DNA of 25,329 nt from an uncultured Eubacteriales bacterium (GTDB taxonomy: Bacteria > Bacillota > Clostridia > Oscillospirales > Oscillospiraceae): NCBI GenBank assembly GCA_900546295.1, contig URCK01000017.1:1-25329 (forward strand). Reading direction: 5' to 3'. Below, piece after piece: positions 8,295 through 16,217 of the stretch. Position 1 is the stretch's first letter; the number at the start of each line of letters is the position of its first letter. The notes under the pieces are model-generated. The model did no database searches, was not told the origin of the DNA, and saw only the letters and a list, made by a program, of their open reading frames with translations. Both the position numbers and the translations under genes were made by a program.

Positions 8295-8297
8295 GGT

Positions 8298-8939
8298 TTA
8301 CTTCTCCTCCTGTTGTTTGTCAATATAAGAATAAAGCGTATATTTGGATATGCCGAAGTATTTGGCGACCTTGTCGCCGGATTTGGTGATGAGAAACGCC
8401 CCGTTCTGGCTGAGAAAGCCGATGGCACGCATCTTGTCGTCCTTATTCATCAGCGCGACAGGCTTTCCGACAAGCGCGACCGACTGGGCAATGAGCTCAT
8501 CGAGCAGTTCATTGACGTTGACAATCTTTTCCGGCTCGCTCTGCGTCTGGTCCTTGGTGTCGATCAGCTCGTGCACCGCGCCCTCGACCATCAGAAGCGA
8601 CGAAATATCATAGTTGATGCCGAGGATGGCCGCCACCTTGCCGCTGCGTCCCCGGATATACATGGTAGAGGACTTGAGGATCTTGCCATCCGGAGTCTTG
8701 GTAAGGTAGCTCAGGTGGTCGCTCGGCTGCGCGTCCGCCTGACGCACCTGCTCGAGCACAACGTGCGATGCGCCGTCGCCCACCTTTCTGCCCGTCACAT
8801 GCCCGTTTTCGATCGCGACGATGGAATGCTCGGGGTGCTTTGCGCCCACATCGTGGATCACGACCTCGCAGCTGCTGCCAAACGTCGCGGCGATGCCCTT
8901 TGCGACCTGTTCGAGTGTCTTCAGCGTTGCGGCTTCTAT
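8298..8939 (-). CDS. YheO/DauR-type transcriptional regulator (PAS-like plus helix-turn-helix), probable ATA start
   Basis: About 213 residues. The N-terminal YheO/PAS-like ligand domain shows CEVVIHDVG and later GRSGKVAAILGINYDIS; the C-terminal helix-turn-helix shows VAKYFGISKYTLYSYI. Family members start with a helix before CEVV-HD, and the frame encodes this helix (TLKTLEQVAKGIAATFGSS) upstream of the first conventional start, GTG at 8861. The frame is closed by TAG at 8945-8943, so only ATA (8939-8937) lies at the right distance, 8 bases, from a strong GGAGG. It is transcribed with the PLP enzyme and divergently from ygeY, and is the obvious candidate local regulator responding to a purine-related or amino acid ligand. 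The stop is certain; the start is an argument from spacing. Confidence 0.85.
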   Translation of the reverse strand: MEAATLKTLEQVAKGIAATFGSSCEVVIHDVGAKHPEHSIVAIENGHVTGRKVGDGASHVVLEQVRQADAQPSDHLSYLTKTPDGKILKSSTMYIRGRSGKVAAILGINYDISSLLMVEGAVHELIDTKDQTQSEPEKIVNVNELLDELIAQSVALVGKPVALMNKDDKMRAIGFLSQNGAFLITKSGDKVAKYFGISKYTLYSYIDKQQEEK

Positions 8940-8971
8940 GGTCTATCCCTCCTCTGCCTCGCCCCCGCTCC

Positions 8972-8990
8972 GCTGTGCAAGTTGCACAGC
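8972..8990. promoter_or_regulatory. 19-bp perfect palindrome, operator candidate
   Basis: GCTGTGCAA and TTGCACAGC are perfect 9-bp arms around a single G. It lies between the minus-strand promoter (9024-9051) and the regulator start (8939), typical of an autoregulatory operator. TTGCA cores recur in the same intergenic region at 9046-9055 (a GCAATTGC palindrome at 9048-9055) and around 9071-9075. Confidence 0.55.
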
Positions 8991-9023
8991 TTTCCAACTG
9001 CGAAGGCTCATAGTTTCATCCCT

Positions 9024-9051
9024 ATGATACCATAAATCAGCCGAATTGCAA
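9024..9051 (-). promoter_or_regulatory. Promoter for the regulator-PLP enzyme operon
   Basis: On minus: TTGCAA (9051-9046), 16-base spacer, TATCAT (9029-9024) preceded by TGG, an extended -10. The predicted start near 9017 places the 19-bp palindrome in the early transcribed region. Confidence 0.6.
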
Positions 9052-9090
9052 TTGCTTTCTGAAAAAATTTTTGCATTTCAAATTTTTTGT

Positions 9091-9118
9091 TTGACAACCG
9101 CCGTACTTATGCTATGAT
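9091..9118 (+). promoter_or_regulatory. Promoter for ygeY and the downstream catabolic genes
   Basis: TTGACA (consensus -35, 9091-9096), 16-base spacer, TATGAT (9113-9118) preceded by TGC, an extended -10. This is the best promoter match in the window and lies 69 bases upstream of the ygeY start. An AT-rich A/T-tract block (9060-9090) precedes it and may act as an UP-like element. Confidence 0.75.
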
Positions 9119-9186
9119 AAAGACAGTCTAACAGAAATTTTACACGAAAGTCTTTGATTTCTTATTACTTTTAACGGAGGTCTACC

Positions 9187-10584
9187 ATGGATTTTGAAGC
9201 CATCAAGAAGTCTGCCGCAGCCTACGGCCCCGATATGACCCGTTTTCTGCGCGACATGATCGCCATCCCCAGCGAGAGCTGCGAGGAAAAGGGCGTCGTA
9301 ATGCGCATCAAGGAAGAGATGGAAAAGCTCGGCTTCGACAAGGTCGAGATCGACGCGCTCGGCAACGTCATCGGCTGGATGGGCACGGGCGAGAAGATCA
9401 TCGCCATCGACTCCCACATCGACACCGTCGGCATCGGCAACCGCGAGAACTGGACGCACGACCCGTATGAGGGCTACGAGGATGACAAGATCATCTACGG
9501 CCGCGGCGGCAGCGATCAGGAGGGCGGCATGGCAGCCGCCGCTTACGGCGCGAAGATCATGAAGGATCTTGACCTCATCCCCGCGGGCTACAAGGTCATG
9601 GTCGTCGGCTCCGTGCAGGAGGAGGACTGCGACGGCATGTGCTGGCAGTCCATCGTCAACGAATACTTCAAGGGCCCCGAGGACGCGAGAAGCAAGATCG
9701 AGTTCGTCATTTCCACCGAGCCGACCGACGGCGGCATCTACCGCGGTCATCGCGGCCGCATGGAGATCCGCGTCGATATGCACGGCGTTTCCTGCCACGG
9801 TTCCGCGCCCGAGCGCGGTGACAACGCCATCCACAAGATGGCCGAGGTTCTCCTGAATGTGCGCGATTTGAACGAAAATGACGCAGCCGATGATAAAGAA
9901 ATTAAAGGTCTTGTCAAAATGCTCGATCCGAAGTATAATCCTGAGCATTGGGAGGATGCGCGCTTCCTCGGCCGCGGCACCTGCACCACGAGCCAGATCT
10001 TCTACACCTCCCCCTCCCGCTGCGCTGTGGCGGACTCCTGCGCCATCTCCATCGACCGCCGCATGACCGCAGGCGAAACGTATCAGTCCTGCCTCAAGGA
10101 GATCGAAGATCTCCCCGCGTGCAGGAAGTACGCAAAGGATGTCAAGGTCAGTATGTATATGTACGACCGCCCGGCATGGACCGGCCACGTTTACGAGACG
10201 GAGTGCTTCTTCCCCACCTGGATCAACAAGGAGACCGCGCCCCATGTGCAGGCCCTTGTCGACGCGCACCACGCCCTCTGGGGCAAAGAGCGCATCGGCG
10301 CGGACGAAAAGGCCATGTCCACGCGCGCCGGCCGTCCCTTGACCGACAAGTGGACCTTCTCGACCAACGGCGTTTCCATTCAGGGCCGCTACGGCATCCC
10401 CTGCGTCGGCTTCGGCCCGGGCGCGGAATCGCAAGCCCATGCGCCCAATGAGATCACTTGGAAGCAGGATCTTGTCACCTGCGCGGCGCTCTACGCCGCC
10501 GTTCCCGGCCTCTACAAGCCCGGCGACAAAAATGAATCCGCCACGAGCTTCCGTCAGGAGCTGACAGGCAACGACATCAAATAA
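9187..10584 (+). CDS. ygeY: YgeY-type M20 family metallohydrolase
   Basis: A 465-residue cytoplasmic M20 peptidase/deacylase-type zinc enzyme. Metal and catalytic residues are visible: H77 and D79 (DSHIDTVG), D110 (RGGSDQEGG), the E145-E146 pair (QEEDCDG), STEPTDGG, and the late AHAPNE. The start follows GGAGG at 6 bases. YgeY is associated with selenium-linked purine hydroxylase clusters and, in gut anaerobes, with purine/urate degradation, presumably hydrolysing an acyl or ureido amide intermediate. It is the first gene after a strong promoter and is followed by ygeW and carbamate kinase. Residues about 225-257 are encoded by codons unlike the rest of the gene (GAT, AAA, GAA, ATT, AAT instead of GAC, AAG, GAG, ATC, AAC). 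Confidence 0.92.
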   Translation: MDFEAIKKSAAAYGPDMTRFLRDMIAIPSESCEEKGVVMRIKEEMEKLGFDKVEIDALGNVIGWMGTGEKIIAIDSHIDTVGIGNRENWTHDPYEGYEDDKIIYGRGGSDQEGGMAAAAYGAKIMKDLDLIPAGYKVMVVGSVQEEDCDGMCWQSIVNEYFKGPEDARSKIEFVISTEPTDGGIYRGHRGRMEIRVDMHGVSCHGSAPERGDNAIHKMAEVLLNVRDLNENDAADDKEIKGLVKMLDPKYNPEHWEDARFLGRGTCTTSQIFYTSPSRCAVADSCAISIDRRMTAGETYQSCLKEIEDLPACRKYAKDVKVSMYMYDRPAWTGHVYETECFFPTWINKETAPHVQALVDAHHALWGKERIGADEKAMSTRAGRPLTDKWTFSTNGVSIQGRYGIPCVGFGPGAESQAHAPNEITWKQDLVTCAALYAAVPGLYKPGDKNESATSFRQELTGNDIK

Positions 10585-10594
10585 TAATCACTCC

Positions 10595-10732
10595 AAAAAT
10601 GCGCAAGCGCATTTTTGAGAGGGCTTTCAGCGCGCGGTGCTCACCGCGCCGCGCACTGCAAAGTGTTCCTGCGGACGCGCATGTCGTCCTCCGGAACGGA
10701 TCAGGATCATTTGCGCCGTGCGCGGCGCAAAT
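10595..10732 (+). other. Highly structured ygeY-ygeW spacer with consecutive hairpins
   Basis: The 196-base spacer 10585-10780 carries several strong inverted repeats in order: a 10-bp perfect stem with AA loop (10595-10604/10607-10616); an 8-bp GC stem (10632-10639/10642-10649); a small CACT/AGTG hairpin (10654-10665); an 11-base pair of arms with one 3-base internal mismatch (10666-10676/10686-10696); and a 10-bp perfect stem with TGCG loop (10709-10718/10723-10732). No long T-run follows any of them except TTTTT after the first. It may be an mRNA-processing or attenuation region, a structured RNA, or an interspersed palindromic repeat. No known riboswitch class was recognised. Confidence 0.6.
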
Positions 10733-10780
10733 ATTTCAAACGATTTTTACCATACAACAAGATAAAGGAGAAGATCACCT

Positions 10781-11974
10781 ATGAGTAAGACCGTTGAACT
10801 GGCGCGCCATCTTGAGACGTTGCACATTAACAATATGTACAAGAACGACTTCTACTGGACCTGGGACAAGACCGACGAGGAGATCGACGCGATCTTCACC
10901 GTGGCCGACGCGCTGCGCGACCTGCGCGAGCGCAACAAGAACACGAAGATCTTCAACTCCGGCCTCGGCATTTCGATCTTCCGCGACAACTCCACGCGCA
11001 CGCGCTTCTCGTTCGCCTCCGCGTGCAACCTGTTGGGTCTTGAGGAGCAGGTGCTCGACGAAAAGAAGTCGCAGATCGCCCACGGCGAGACCGTGCGTGA
11101 AACGGCGAACATGGTCTCTTTCATGGCCGACGTTATCGGCATTCGCGACGATATGTTCATCGGCGAGGGCCACAAGTATCAGAAGACCTTCATGGACGCG
11201 CTCGAAGAGGGCTACCGCGACGGCATCCTCGAGCAGCGCCCGACGCTCGTGAACCTCCAGTGCGACGTCGACCACCCGACGCAGTGTATGGCGGATATGC
11301 TTCACATCATTCACCACTTCGGCGGTGTGGAGAATCTCAAGGGCAAGAAGGTCGCCATGACCTGGGCCTATTCCCCGAGCTACGGCAAGCCCCTCTCCGT
11401 CCCGCAGGGCGTCATCGGCCTCTTCACCCGCTTCGGCATGGACGTCACCCTCGCCCACCCCGAGGGCTACGAGGTCATGCCCGAGGTCGAGGAGATCGCC
11501 AAAAAGAACGCGGAGGCCACCGGCGGCAGTTTCAAGAAGTGCAGCGACATGAAGGAAGCCTTTAAGGATGCCGATATCGTCTATCCCAAGTCCTGGGCGC
11601 CGTTCAAGGCCATGGAGGAGCGCACGAAGCTCTATCAGGCCGGCGACAAGGACGGCATCGACGAGCTGGAGAAGAAGCTGCTCGCGCAGAATGCCGAGCA
11701 CAAGGACTGGGCCTGCACTGAGGAGATGATGGAGCTCACGAAGGATGGCAAGGCGCTCTATCTCCACTGCCTGCCCGCCGACATCACCGGCCTCTCCTGC
11801 CCCGAGGGCGAGGTCGACAACAGCGTGTTCGACCGCTACATCGTCCCCCTCTACAAGCAGGCCTCCTACAAGCCCTATATCATCGCTGCGATGATGTTCC
11901 TCGCACAGGTCAAGGACCCCGTCCGCGCCCTGATGGAGATGGACAAGAGCGGCGAAGAGCGCAAGATGTTCTGA
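10781..11974 (+). CDS. ygeW: YgeW-type knotted carbamoyltransferase
   Basis: A 397-residue member of the aspartate/ornithine carbamoyltransferase superfamily. The carbamoyl phosphate site is intact: STRTR (71-75), HPTQ (165-168) and HCLP (329-332, followed by ADITG). The second-substrate region differs from the ornithine enzyme, and the overall length matches YgeW. In purine-degrading clusters it is thought to run in the catabolic direction, phosphorolysing a carbamoylated intermediate to carbamoyl phosphate for the carbamate kinase encoded next. Start ATG follows AAAGGAG. It is separated from ygeY by the structured spacer and from carbamate kinase by a weak hairpin. The acceptor substrate is not established from sequence. 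Confidence 0.93.
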   Translation: MSKTVELARHLETLHINNMYKNDFYWTWDKTDEEIDAIFTVADALRDLRERNKNTKIFNSGLGISIFRDNSTRTRFSFASACNLLGLEEQVLDEKKSQIAHGETVRETANMVSFMADVIGIRDDMFIGEGHKYQKTFMDALEEGYRDGILEQRPTLVNLQCDVDHPTQCMADMLHIIHHFGGVENLKGKKVAMTWAYSPSYGKPLSVPQGVIGLFTRFGMDVTLAHPEGYEVMPEVEEIAKKNAEATGGSFKKCSDMKEAFKDADIVYPKSWAPFKAMEERTKLYQAGDKDGIDELEKKLLAQNAEHKDWACTEEMMELTKDGKALYLHCLPADITGLSCPEGEVDNSVFDRYIVPLYKQASYKPYIIAAMMFLAQVKDPVRALMEMDKSGEERKMF

Positions 11975-12000
11975 GCATATCCCCCCGTTTCCATTTGTAT

Positions 12001-12021
12001 AAAAGCGGAGTCGCCGCTTTT
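12001..12021 (+). terminator. Weak hairpin with T-run between ygeW and carbamate kinase
   Basis: AAAAGCGG (12001-12008) pairs with CCGCTTTT (12014-12021), loop of five, followed by TAT. Only four G-C pairs, so it is probably a leaky intra-operon terminator that lowers expression of the kinase gene. Confidence 0.5.
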
Positions 12022-12068
12022 TATGAGAGAAGAGAGTTTTTCAAAAAATCGAAGGAGAAATCGTCATC

Positions 12069-13004
12069 ATGAGCAAGAGAATCGTCATCGCCCTCGGCGG
12101 CAACGCGCTGGGCAGCACCCCCTATGAGCAGCTTGCCCTTGTCACCGAAACCGCCAAACCCATCGTCGATCTGATCGCACAGGGCAACGAGGTCATCATC
12201 GCCCACGGCAACGGCCCGCAGGTCGGCATGATCAACCTCGGCATGGCCACCGCCGCCGAGGCAGGGGCCATCAAGTCCGATATGCCCTTCCCCGAGTGCG
12301 GCGCGATGAGCCAGGGCTACATCGGCTACCACCTGCAGAACGCCATCGGCAACGAGCTTGCCTCCCGCAAGATGGACAAGGACGTTGCCACCGTCGTCAC
12401 GCAGGTGCTCGTCGACGAGGCCGACCCCGCCTTCCAGCATCCCACCAAGCCCGTCGGCGCGTTCTACGACAAGGAGACCGCCGACCGCATCGCCGCCGAG
12501 AAGGGCTACACCATGGTTGAGGACGCCGGCCGCGGTTACCGTCAGGTCGTTCCCTCCCCCAAGCCGATCGACGTCATCGAAAAGAACACCGTCAAGGCGC
12601 TCGTCGACAACGGTACGGTCGTCATCACCGTCGGCGGCGGCGGCATCCCCGTCGTGCGCCGTGACGGCAAGCTTGTCGGCACGCCCGCCGTCATCGATAA
12701 GGACTTTGCCTCCGCCAAGCTCGCCGAGCTTCTTGACGCGGATATGCTCGTCATCCTGACGGCCGTTGAAAAGGTCGCCATCAACTTCGGCAAGCCCGAT
12801 CAGAAGGGCCTTGACACCCTCACGCCGGACGAGGCGCGCAAGTACATCGACGAAAAGCAGTTTGCCCCCGGCTCCATGCTGCCGAAGGTTCAGGCCGCCA
12901 TGTCGTTCGCCGAAAGCAAGCCCGGCCGCGTTGCGCTCATCACCCTTCTTGAGAAGGCCGCCGATGGCATCGAGGGCAAGACCGGCACCCGCGTGCAGAT
13001 GTAA
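12069..13004 (+). CDS. arcC: Carbamate kinase (ArcC/YqeA family)
   Basis: A 311-residue amino acid kinase fold enzyme that makes ATP, CO2 and ammonia from carbamoyl phosphate and ADP. ALGGNALG (8-15) and HGNGPQVG (46-53) are the nucleotide and phosphate motifs. VGGGGIPVV and the family's C-terminal pattern (FAPGSMLPKVQAA, ending G-TRV) are present. Length is typical. Its ribosome binding site is AAGGAG ahead of the ATG at 12069. As the last gene of the ygeY-ygeW-arcC run, it is the energy-conserving step: substrate-level phosphorylation from the carbamoyl group released by YgeW. No arginine deiminase is nearby, so arginine fermentation is an unlikely context. Confidence 0.96.
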   Translation: MSKRIVIALGGNALGSTPYEQLALVTETAKPIVDLIAQGNEVIIAHGNGPQVGMINLGMATAAEAGAIKSDMPFPECGAMSQGYIGYHLQNAIGNELASRKMDKDVATVVTQVLVDEADPAFQHPTKPVGAFYDKETADRIAAEKGYTMVEDAGRGYRQVVPSPKPIDVIEKNTVKALVDNGTVVITVGGGGIPVVRRDGKLVGTPAVIDKDFASAKLAELLDADMLVILTAVEKVAINFGKPDQKGLDTLTPDEARKYIDEKQFAPGSMLPKVQAAMSFAESKPGRVALITLLEKAADGIEGKTGTRVQM

Positions 13005-13035
13005 CATTCGTTCCAAACAAACCGCACTTTTATGC

Positions 13036-13067
13036 AAAAGGCCCGCTCATTGAGCGGGCCTTTTTTT
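13036..13067 (+). terminator. Intrinsic terminator after carbamate kinase
   Basis: GGCCCGCTC (13040-13048) pairs with GAGCGGGCC (13052-13060), loop ATT, flanked by A4 and T7. A strong terminator closing the ygeY-ygeW-arcC unit. Confidence 0.93.
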
Positions 13068-13104
13068 CGTTTTCTCCATGAAGTATCTGCTTTTTTCTCC
13101 GCTA

Positions 13105-13134
13105 TGGCCAAAAGCTTCCAGCCTTTTTTGGTCA
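13105..13134. promoter_or_regulatory. Inverted repeat upstream of the BMP lipoprotein promoter
   Basis: TGGCCAAAA (13105-13113) and TTTTGGTCA (13126-13134) pair with one G-T wobble around a 12-base centre. It lies 30 bases upstream of the -35 element, where an activator or repressor could bind. It is not followed by a T-run, so termination is unlikely. Confidence 0.35.
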
Positions 13135-13163
13135 AGTTTGATCTCCGATTTTCGTTTTTCCTG

Positions 13164-13192
13164 TTGATAAATTTCCCCAATTTATGTATCAT
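13164..13192 (+). promoter_or_regulatory. Promoter for the BMP lipoprotein gene
   Basis: TTGATA (13164-13169), 17-base spacer, TATCAT (13187-13192), 58 bases before the ATG. The AT-rich context contrasts with the surrounding coding DNA. Confidence 0.65.
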
Positions 13193-13250
13193 GGTGATAA
13201 CGGTGTTCAAATCTTTTGATTGCCGTAAAATTTAAGGAGGATTTACTGAA

Positions 13251-14471
13251 ATGAAGAAGTTCCTTGCACTGCTCCTGAGTCTCGTGATGGTCCTCGCCCT
13301 CGTCGCCTGCGGCGATAAGAAGGACGATACCAACACCGACGATCAGGACAACAACGATGCTGCCAACTTCAAGGTCGGCTTCATCATGCTCCACGACGAA
13401 AACTCTACCTACGACCTCAACTTCATCAACGCTGCGAAAGAGGCCTGCGAGAAGCTCGGTGTCGACTACACCATCGTGACCAACGTTCCCGAGGGTCAGG
13501 AGTGCTACGACAAGGCCGCTGAGCTGGCCGATGCCGGCTGCAACATCATCTTCGCTGACTCCTTCGGTCACGAGGACTACATGATCCAGGCCGCCAAGGA
13601 GTTCCCCAACGTCGAGTTCTGCCACTCCACCGGCACCAAGGCCCACACCGAGGGTCTTGCCAACTACCACAACGCCTTCGCCTCCATCTATGAGGGCCGT
13701 TTCCTCGCCGGTGTCGCTGCCGGTATGAAGCTCAACGAGATGATCGCCAACGGTGAGTTCTCCGCGGACGAGGCCAAGATCGGCTATGTCGGCGCCTTCA
13801 CCTATGCCGAGGTTATCTCCGGCTACACCTCCTTCTTCCTGGGCGCTCGCTCCGTCTGCCCCACTGCCACGATGGAAGTCACCTTCACCGGCAGCTGGTA
13901 TGACGAGACCGCCGAGAAGGAAGGCGCACAGAAGCTCATCCAGAACGGCTGCAAGCTCATCAGCCAGCACGCCGACTCCATGGGCGCTCCCACCGCTTGC
14001 GAGACCGCCGGCGTCCCCGACGTTTCCTACAACGGTTCCACCGAGGCTGCCTGCCCCAACACCTATCTGATCTCCTCCCGCATCGACTGGGCTCCCTACT
14101 ATGAGTATGCCATCACCAAGGCGATGAACGGCGAGACCATCGACGCTGACTGGACCGGCACCCTTGCCACTGGCTCCGTCGTCCTCACCGACCTCAACGA
14201 GAACGTCGCCGCTGAGGGCACTGCCGAGGCCATTGCCGACGCGACCGCCAAGCTCGAGAGCGGTGAGCTCCACGTCTTCGACTGCTCCGCCTTCACCGTG
14301 GATGGCAAGGCTATGACCACCTACATGGCTGACGTCGACACCGATGCTGACCGCGAGCCGGATACCGAGGTCATCGTGGACGGTTACTTTGCCGAGTCCA
14401 CCTTCCGCTCCGCTCCCTATTTCGATCTGCAGATCGACGGCATCAAGCTGCTCGACACCAACTTCGGCTAA
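13251..14471 (+). CDS. BMP/PnrA-family substrate-binding lipoprotein of an ABC importer
   Basis: A 406-residue extracellular solute receptor. The signal peptide ends in the lipobox LVAC, with lipidated C20, followed by a charged Asp/Asn-rich linker (about 22-40). The mature part has the basic-membrane-protein fold pattern: FKVGFIMLHDENSTYD, then NIIFADSFGHEDYM and KIGYVGAF. BMP proteins such as PnrA bind purine nucleosides, and the B. subtilis homologous system imports guanosine, so the ligand here is probably a nucleoside or free purine. AAGGAGG precedes the ATG by 10 bases. It has its own promoter and terminator, as expected for a receptor made in excess over the ATPase and permeases encoded next. 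Confidence 0.93.
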   Translation: MKKFLALLLSLVMVLALVACGDKKDDTNTDDQDNNDAANFKVGFIMLHDENSTYDLNFINAAKEACEKLGVDYTIVTNVPEGQECYDKAAELADAGCNIIFADSFGHEDYMIQAAKEFPNVEFCHSTGTKAHTEGLANYHNAFASIYEGRFLAGVAAGMKLNEMIANGEFSADEAKIGYVGAFTYAEVISGYTSFFLGARSVCPTATMEVTFTGSWYDETAEKEGAQKLIQNGCKLISQHADSMGAPTACETAGVPDVSYNGSTEAACPNTYLISSRIDWAPYYEYAITKAMNGETIDADWTGTLATGSVVLTDLNENVAAEGTAEAIADATAKLESGELHVFDCSAFTVDGKAMTTYMADVDTDADREPDTEVIVDGYFAESTFRSAPYFDLQIDGIKLLDTNFG

Positions 14472-14490
14472 TCTCTCCCCTACTACATGA

Positions 14491-14521
14491 TTGGGCTGCC
14501 TGCGGGCAGCCCAATCTTTTT
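14491..14521 (+). terminator. Intrinsic terminator after the BMP lipoprotein gene
   Basis: TTGGGCTGCC (14491-14500) pairs perfectly with GGCAGCCCAA (14505-14514), loop TGCG, followed by TCTTTTT. It uncouples the receptor gene from the ATPase gene. Confidence 0.9.
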
Positions 14522-14586
14522 CATGCCTTATGGCTAAAAATTTTTGTTTCTTTCAAATTTTTTTTGTGATTTTTTCAGCTTTTTGA

Positions 14587-14615
14587 TTTACAACGCTTTT
14601 GAATTATGGTAATAT
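14587..14615 (+). promoter_or_regulatory. Promoter for the importer ATPase-permease operon
   Basis: TTTACA (14587-14592), 17-base spacer, TAATAT (14610-14615) with TGG just before it (extended -10). It sits in a very AT-rich block (14520-14620) after the receptor terminator. Confidence 0.65.
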
Positions 14616-14681
14616 ACTACTTGAAATACTAGGTCGAAGGGCGCTGTCAAACGCTCCTCGGCACAAGAAGGGGTGACCGCC

Positions 14682-16217
14682 TTGGGATCTGCATGTGCAG
14701 TTAAAATGGAGAACGTAACGAAGCGGTTCGGCAAGGTCGTGGCGAACAACGCCATCAATCTCGAGCTGCACGAAGGCGAGATCCTGTCTCTGCTGGGTGA
14801 AAACGGCAGCGGCAAGACCACGCTGATGAATATGCTCTCCGGCATCTACTTCCCCGACGAGGGGCAAATCTACATTCACGGCGAGCCTGTGACGATCGCC
14901 TCCCCCAAGGATGCGTTCGAACACGGCATCGGCATGATCCACCAGCACTTCAAGCTCGTAGACCTTTTCACCGCGACGGAGAACATCATCCTCGGCCTTG
15001 AAGGCAAGCTCGACATTGCCGAGGCCAGCAAAAAGGTCAAGGAGATCTGCGACAAGTACGGTTTCGACATTGACCCCGACCAGAAGATCTACGACATGTC
15101 CGTTTCGCAGAAGCAGACCGTCGAGATCGTCAAGGTGCTCTACCGCGGGGCGGACATCCTCATTCTGGACGAGCCCACCGCCGTGCTCACCCCGCAGGAA
15201 ACGGACAAGCTCTTTGCCATCATGCGCAATATGAAGGCTGACGGCAAGTCCCTCATCATCATCACCCACAAGCTCCACGAGGTGCTCGACGTGTCCGACC
15301 GTGTGGCAGTACTGCGCAAGGGCGAGTACATCGGCGATGTTGCCACCAAGGACGCCGACCAGCAGTCGCTGACCGATATGATGGTCGGCCACACGGTGAG
15401 CCTGAACATCAACCGTCCCGAGCCGAAAAATGTCACGCAGCGTCTCGTTGTCGACGGGCTGACCGTTTACGATGAGCTCGGCGTCAAGCGTCTTGACGAT
15501 GTTTCCTTCACCGTCAACGCAGGCGAGGTGCTCGGCATTGCAGGCGTTGCGGGCAGCGGCCAGCGCGAGCTGCTCGAGTCCATTGCGGGCCTCTACCCCG
15601 TTGCCTCCGGCCATGTGACCTTCTACCCGCCGGAGGAGGGCGCGCAGCCCAAGGAACTCGTCGGTCTCGACCCGATGAAGATCCGCAAGAGCGGCATTTC
15701 GATGTCGTTCGTCCCCGAGGACCGTCTCGGCATGGGACTTGTCGGCTCGATGGGCATGACCGGCAACATGATGCTGCGCTCGTGGCGCAAGGGCCGCGGC
15801 GCGTTCGTCAACCGCAAGGATCCCGAAGCCCTCGCCAACCGCATCTGGGAAGAGCTCGGCGTCGTCACACCCAGCACATCCTTCCCCGTTCGCCGTATGT
15901 CGGGCGGTAATGTGCAGAAGGTGCTCGTCGGCCGTGAGATCGCCCAGTCCCCCGCCGTGCTGATGACAGCTTACGCCGTGCGCGGCCTCGATATCAACAC
16001 ATCCTACACGATCTACAACCTGCTGACCGAGCAGAAGATGCAGGGCGTCGCCGTCGTCTATGTCGGTGAGGATCTCGACGTTCTGCTCGAGCTGTGCGAC
16101 CGCATCGTCGTTCTCTGCGGCGGTCAGGTCTCCGGCGTGGTCGACGCCCGCAAGACGGATAAGCGCGAGGTCGGCGCGCTGATGACCCTCGTGAGAGGAG
16201 GCAAGAAGGATGAATAA
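14682..16217 (+). CDS. Double-NBD ABC ATPase of the BMP-type nucleoside importer
   Basis: A 511-residue protein with two ATPase domains in tandem, as in the B. subtilis guanosine importer ATPase and sugar importers. Domain 1 has Walker A GENGSGKTT (39-47), a degenerate signature (SVSQKQ) and Walker B ILILDEPTA (D163). Domain 2 has a degenerate Walker A (GVAGSGQRE), signature MSGGN and an altered Walker B region (VLMTAYAVRGLD), so only domain 1 may hydrolyse ATP fully. I prefer TTG at 14682: AAGGGG lies 8 bases upstream, whereas the GTG at 14673 directly abuts that ribosome binding site and the ATG at 14706 has none. The stop overlaps the first permease start by 8 bases. Confidence 0.92.
   Translation: MGSACAVKMENVTKRFGKVVANNAINLELHEGEILSLLGENGSGKTTLMNMLSGIYFPDEGQIYIHGEPVTIASPKDAFEHGIGMIHQHFKLVDLFTATENIILGLEGKLDIAEASKKVKEICDKYGFDIDPDQKIYDMSVSQKQTVEIVKVLYRGADILILDEPTAVLTPQETDKLFAIMRNMKADGKSLIIITHKLHEVLDVSDRVAVLRKGEYIGDVATKDADQQSLTDMMVGHTVSLNINRPEPKNVTQRLVVDGLTVYDELGVKRLDDVSFTVNAGEVLGIAGVAGSGQRELLESIAGLYPVASGHVTFYPPEEGAQPKELVGLDPMKIRKSGISMSFVPEDRLGMGLVGSMGMTGNMMLRSWRKGRGAFVNRKDPEALANRIWEELGVVTPSTSFPVRRMSGGNVQKVLVGREIAQSPAVLMTAYAVRGLDINTSYTIYNLLTEQKMQGVAVVYVGEDLDVLLELCDRIVVLCGGQVSGVVDARKTDKREVGALMTLVRGGKKDE

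Noticed and set aside
6885..9035. A 716-codon open frame on plus spanning the PLP enzyme and regulator
   Set aside because: It is antisense to two genes with clear families, and its composition is that of a shadow frame.
13005..13250. Possible purine riboswitch before the BMP lipoprotein gene
   Set aside because: No conserved purine aptamer core was found; only a terminator, an inverted repeat and a promoter are visible, and the leader after the promoter is short (about 50 bases).
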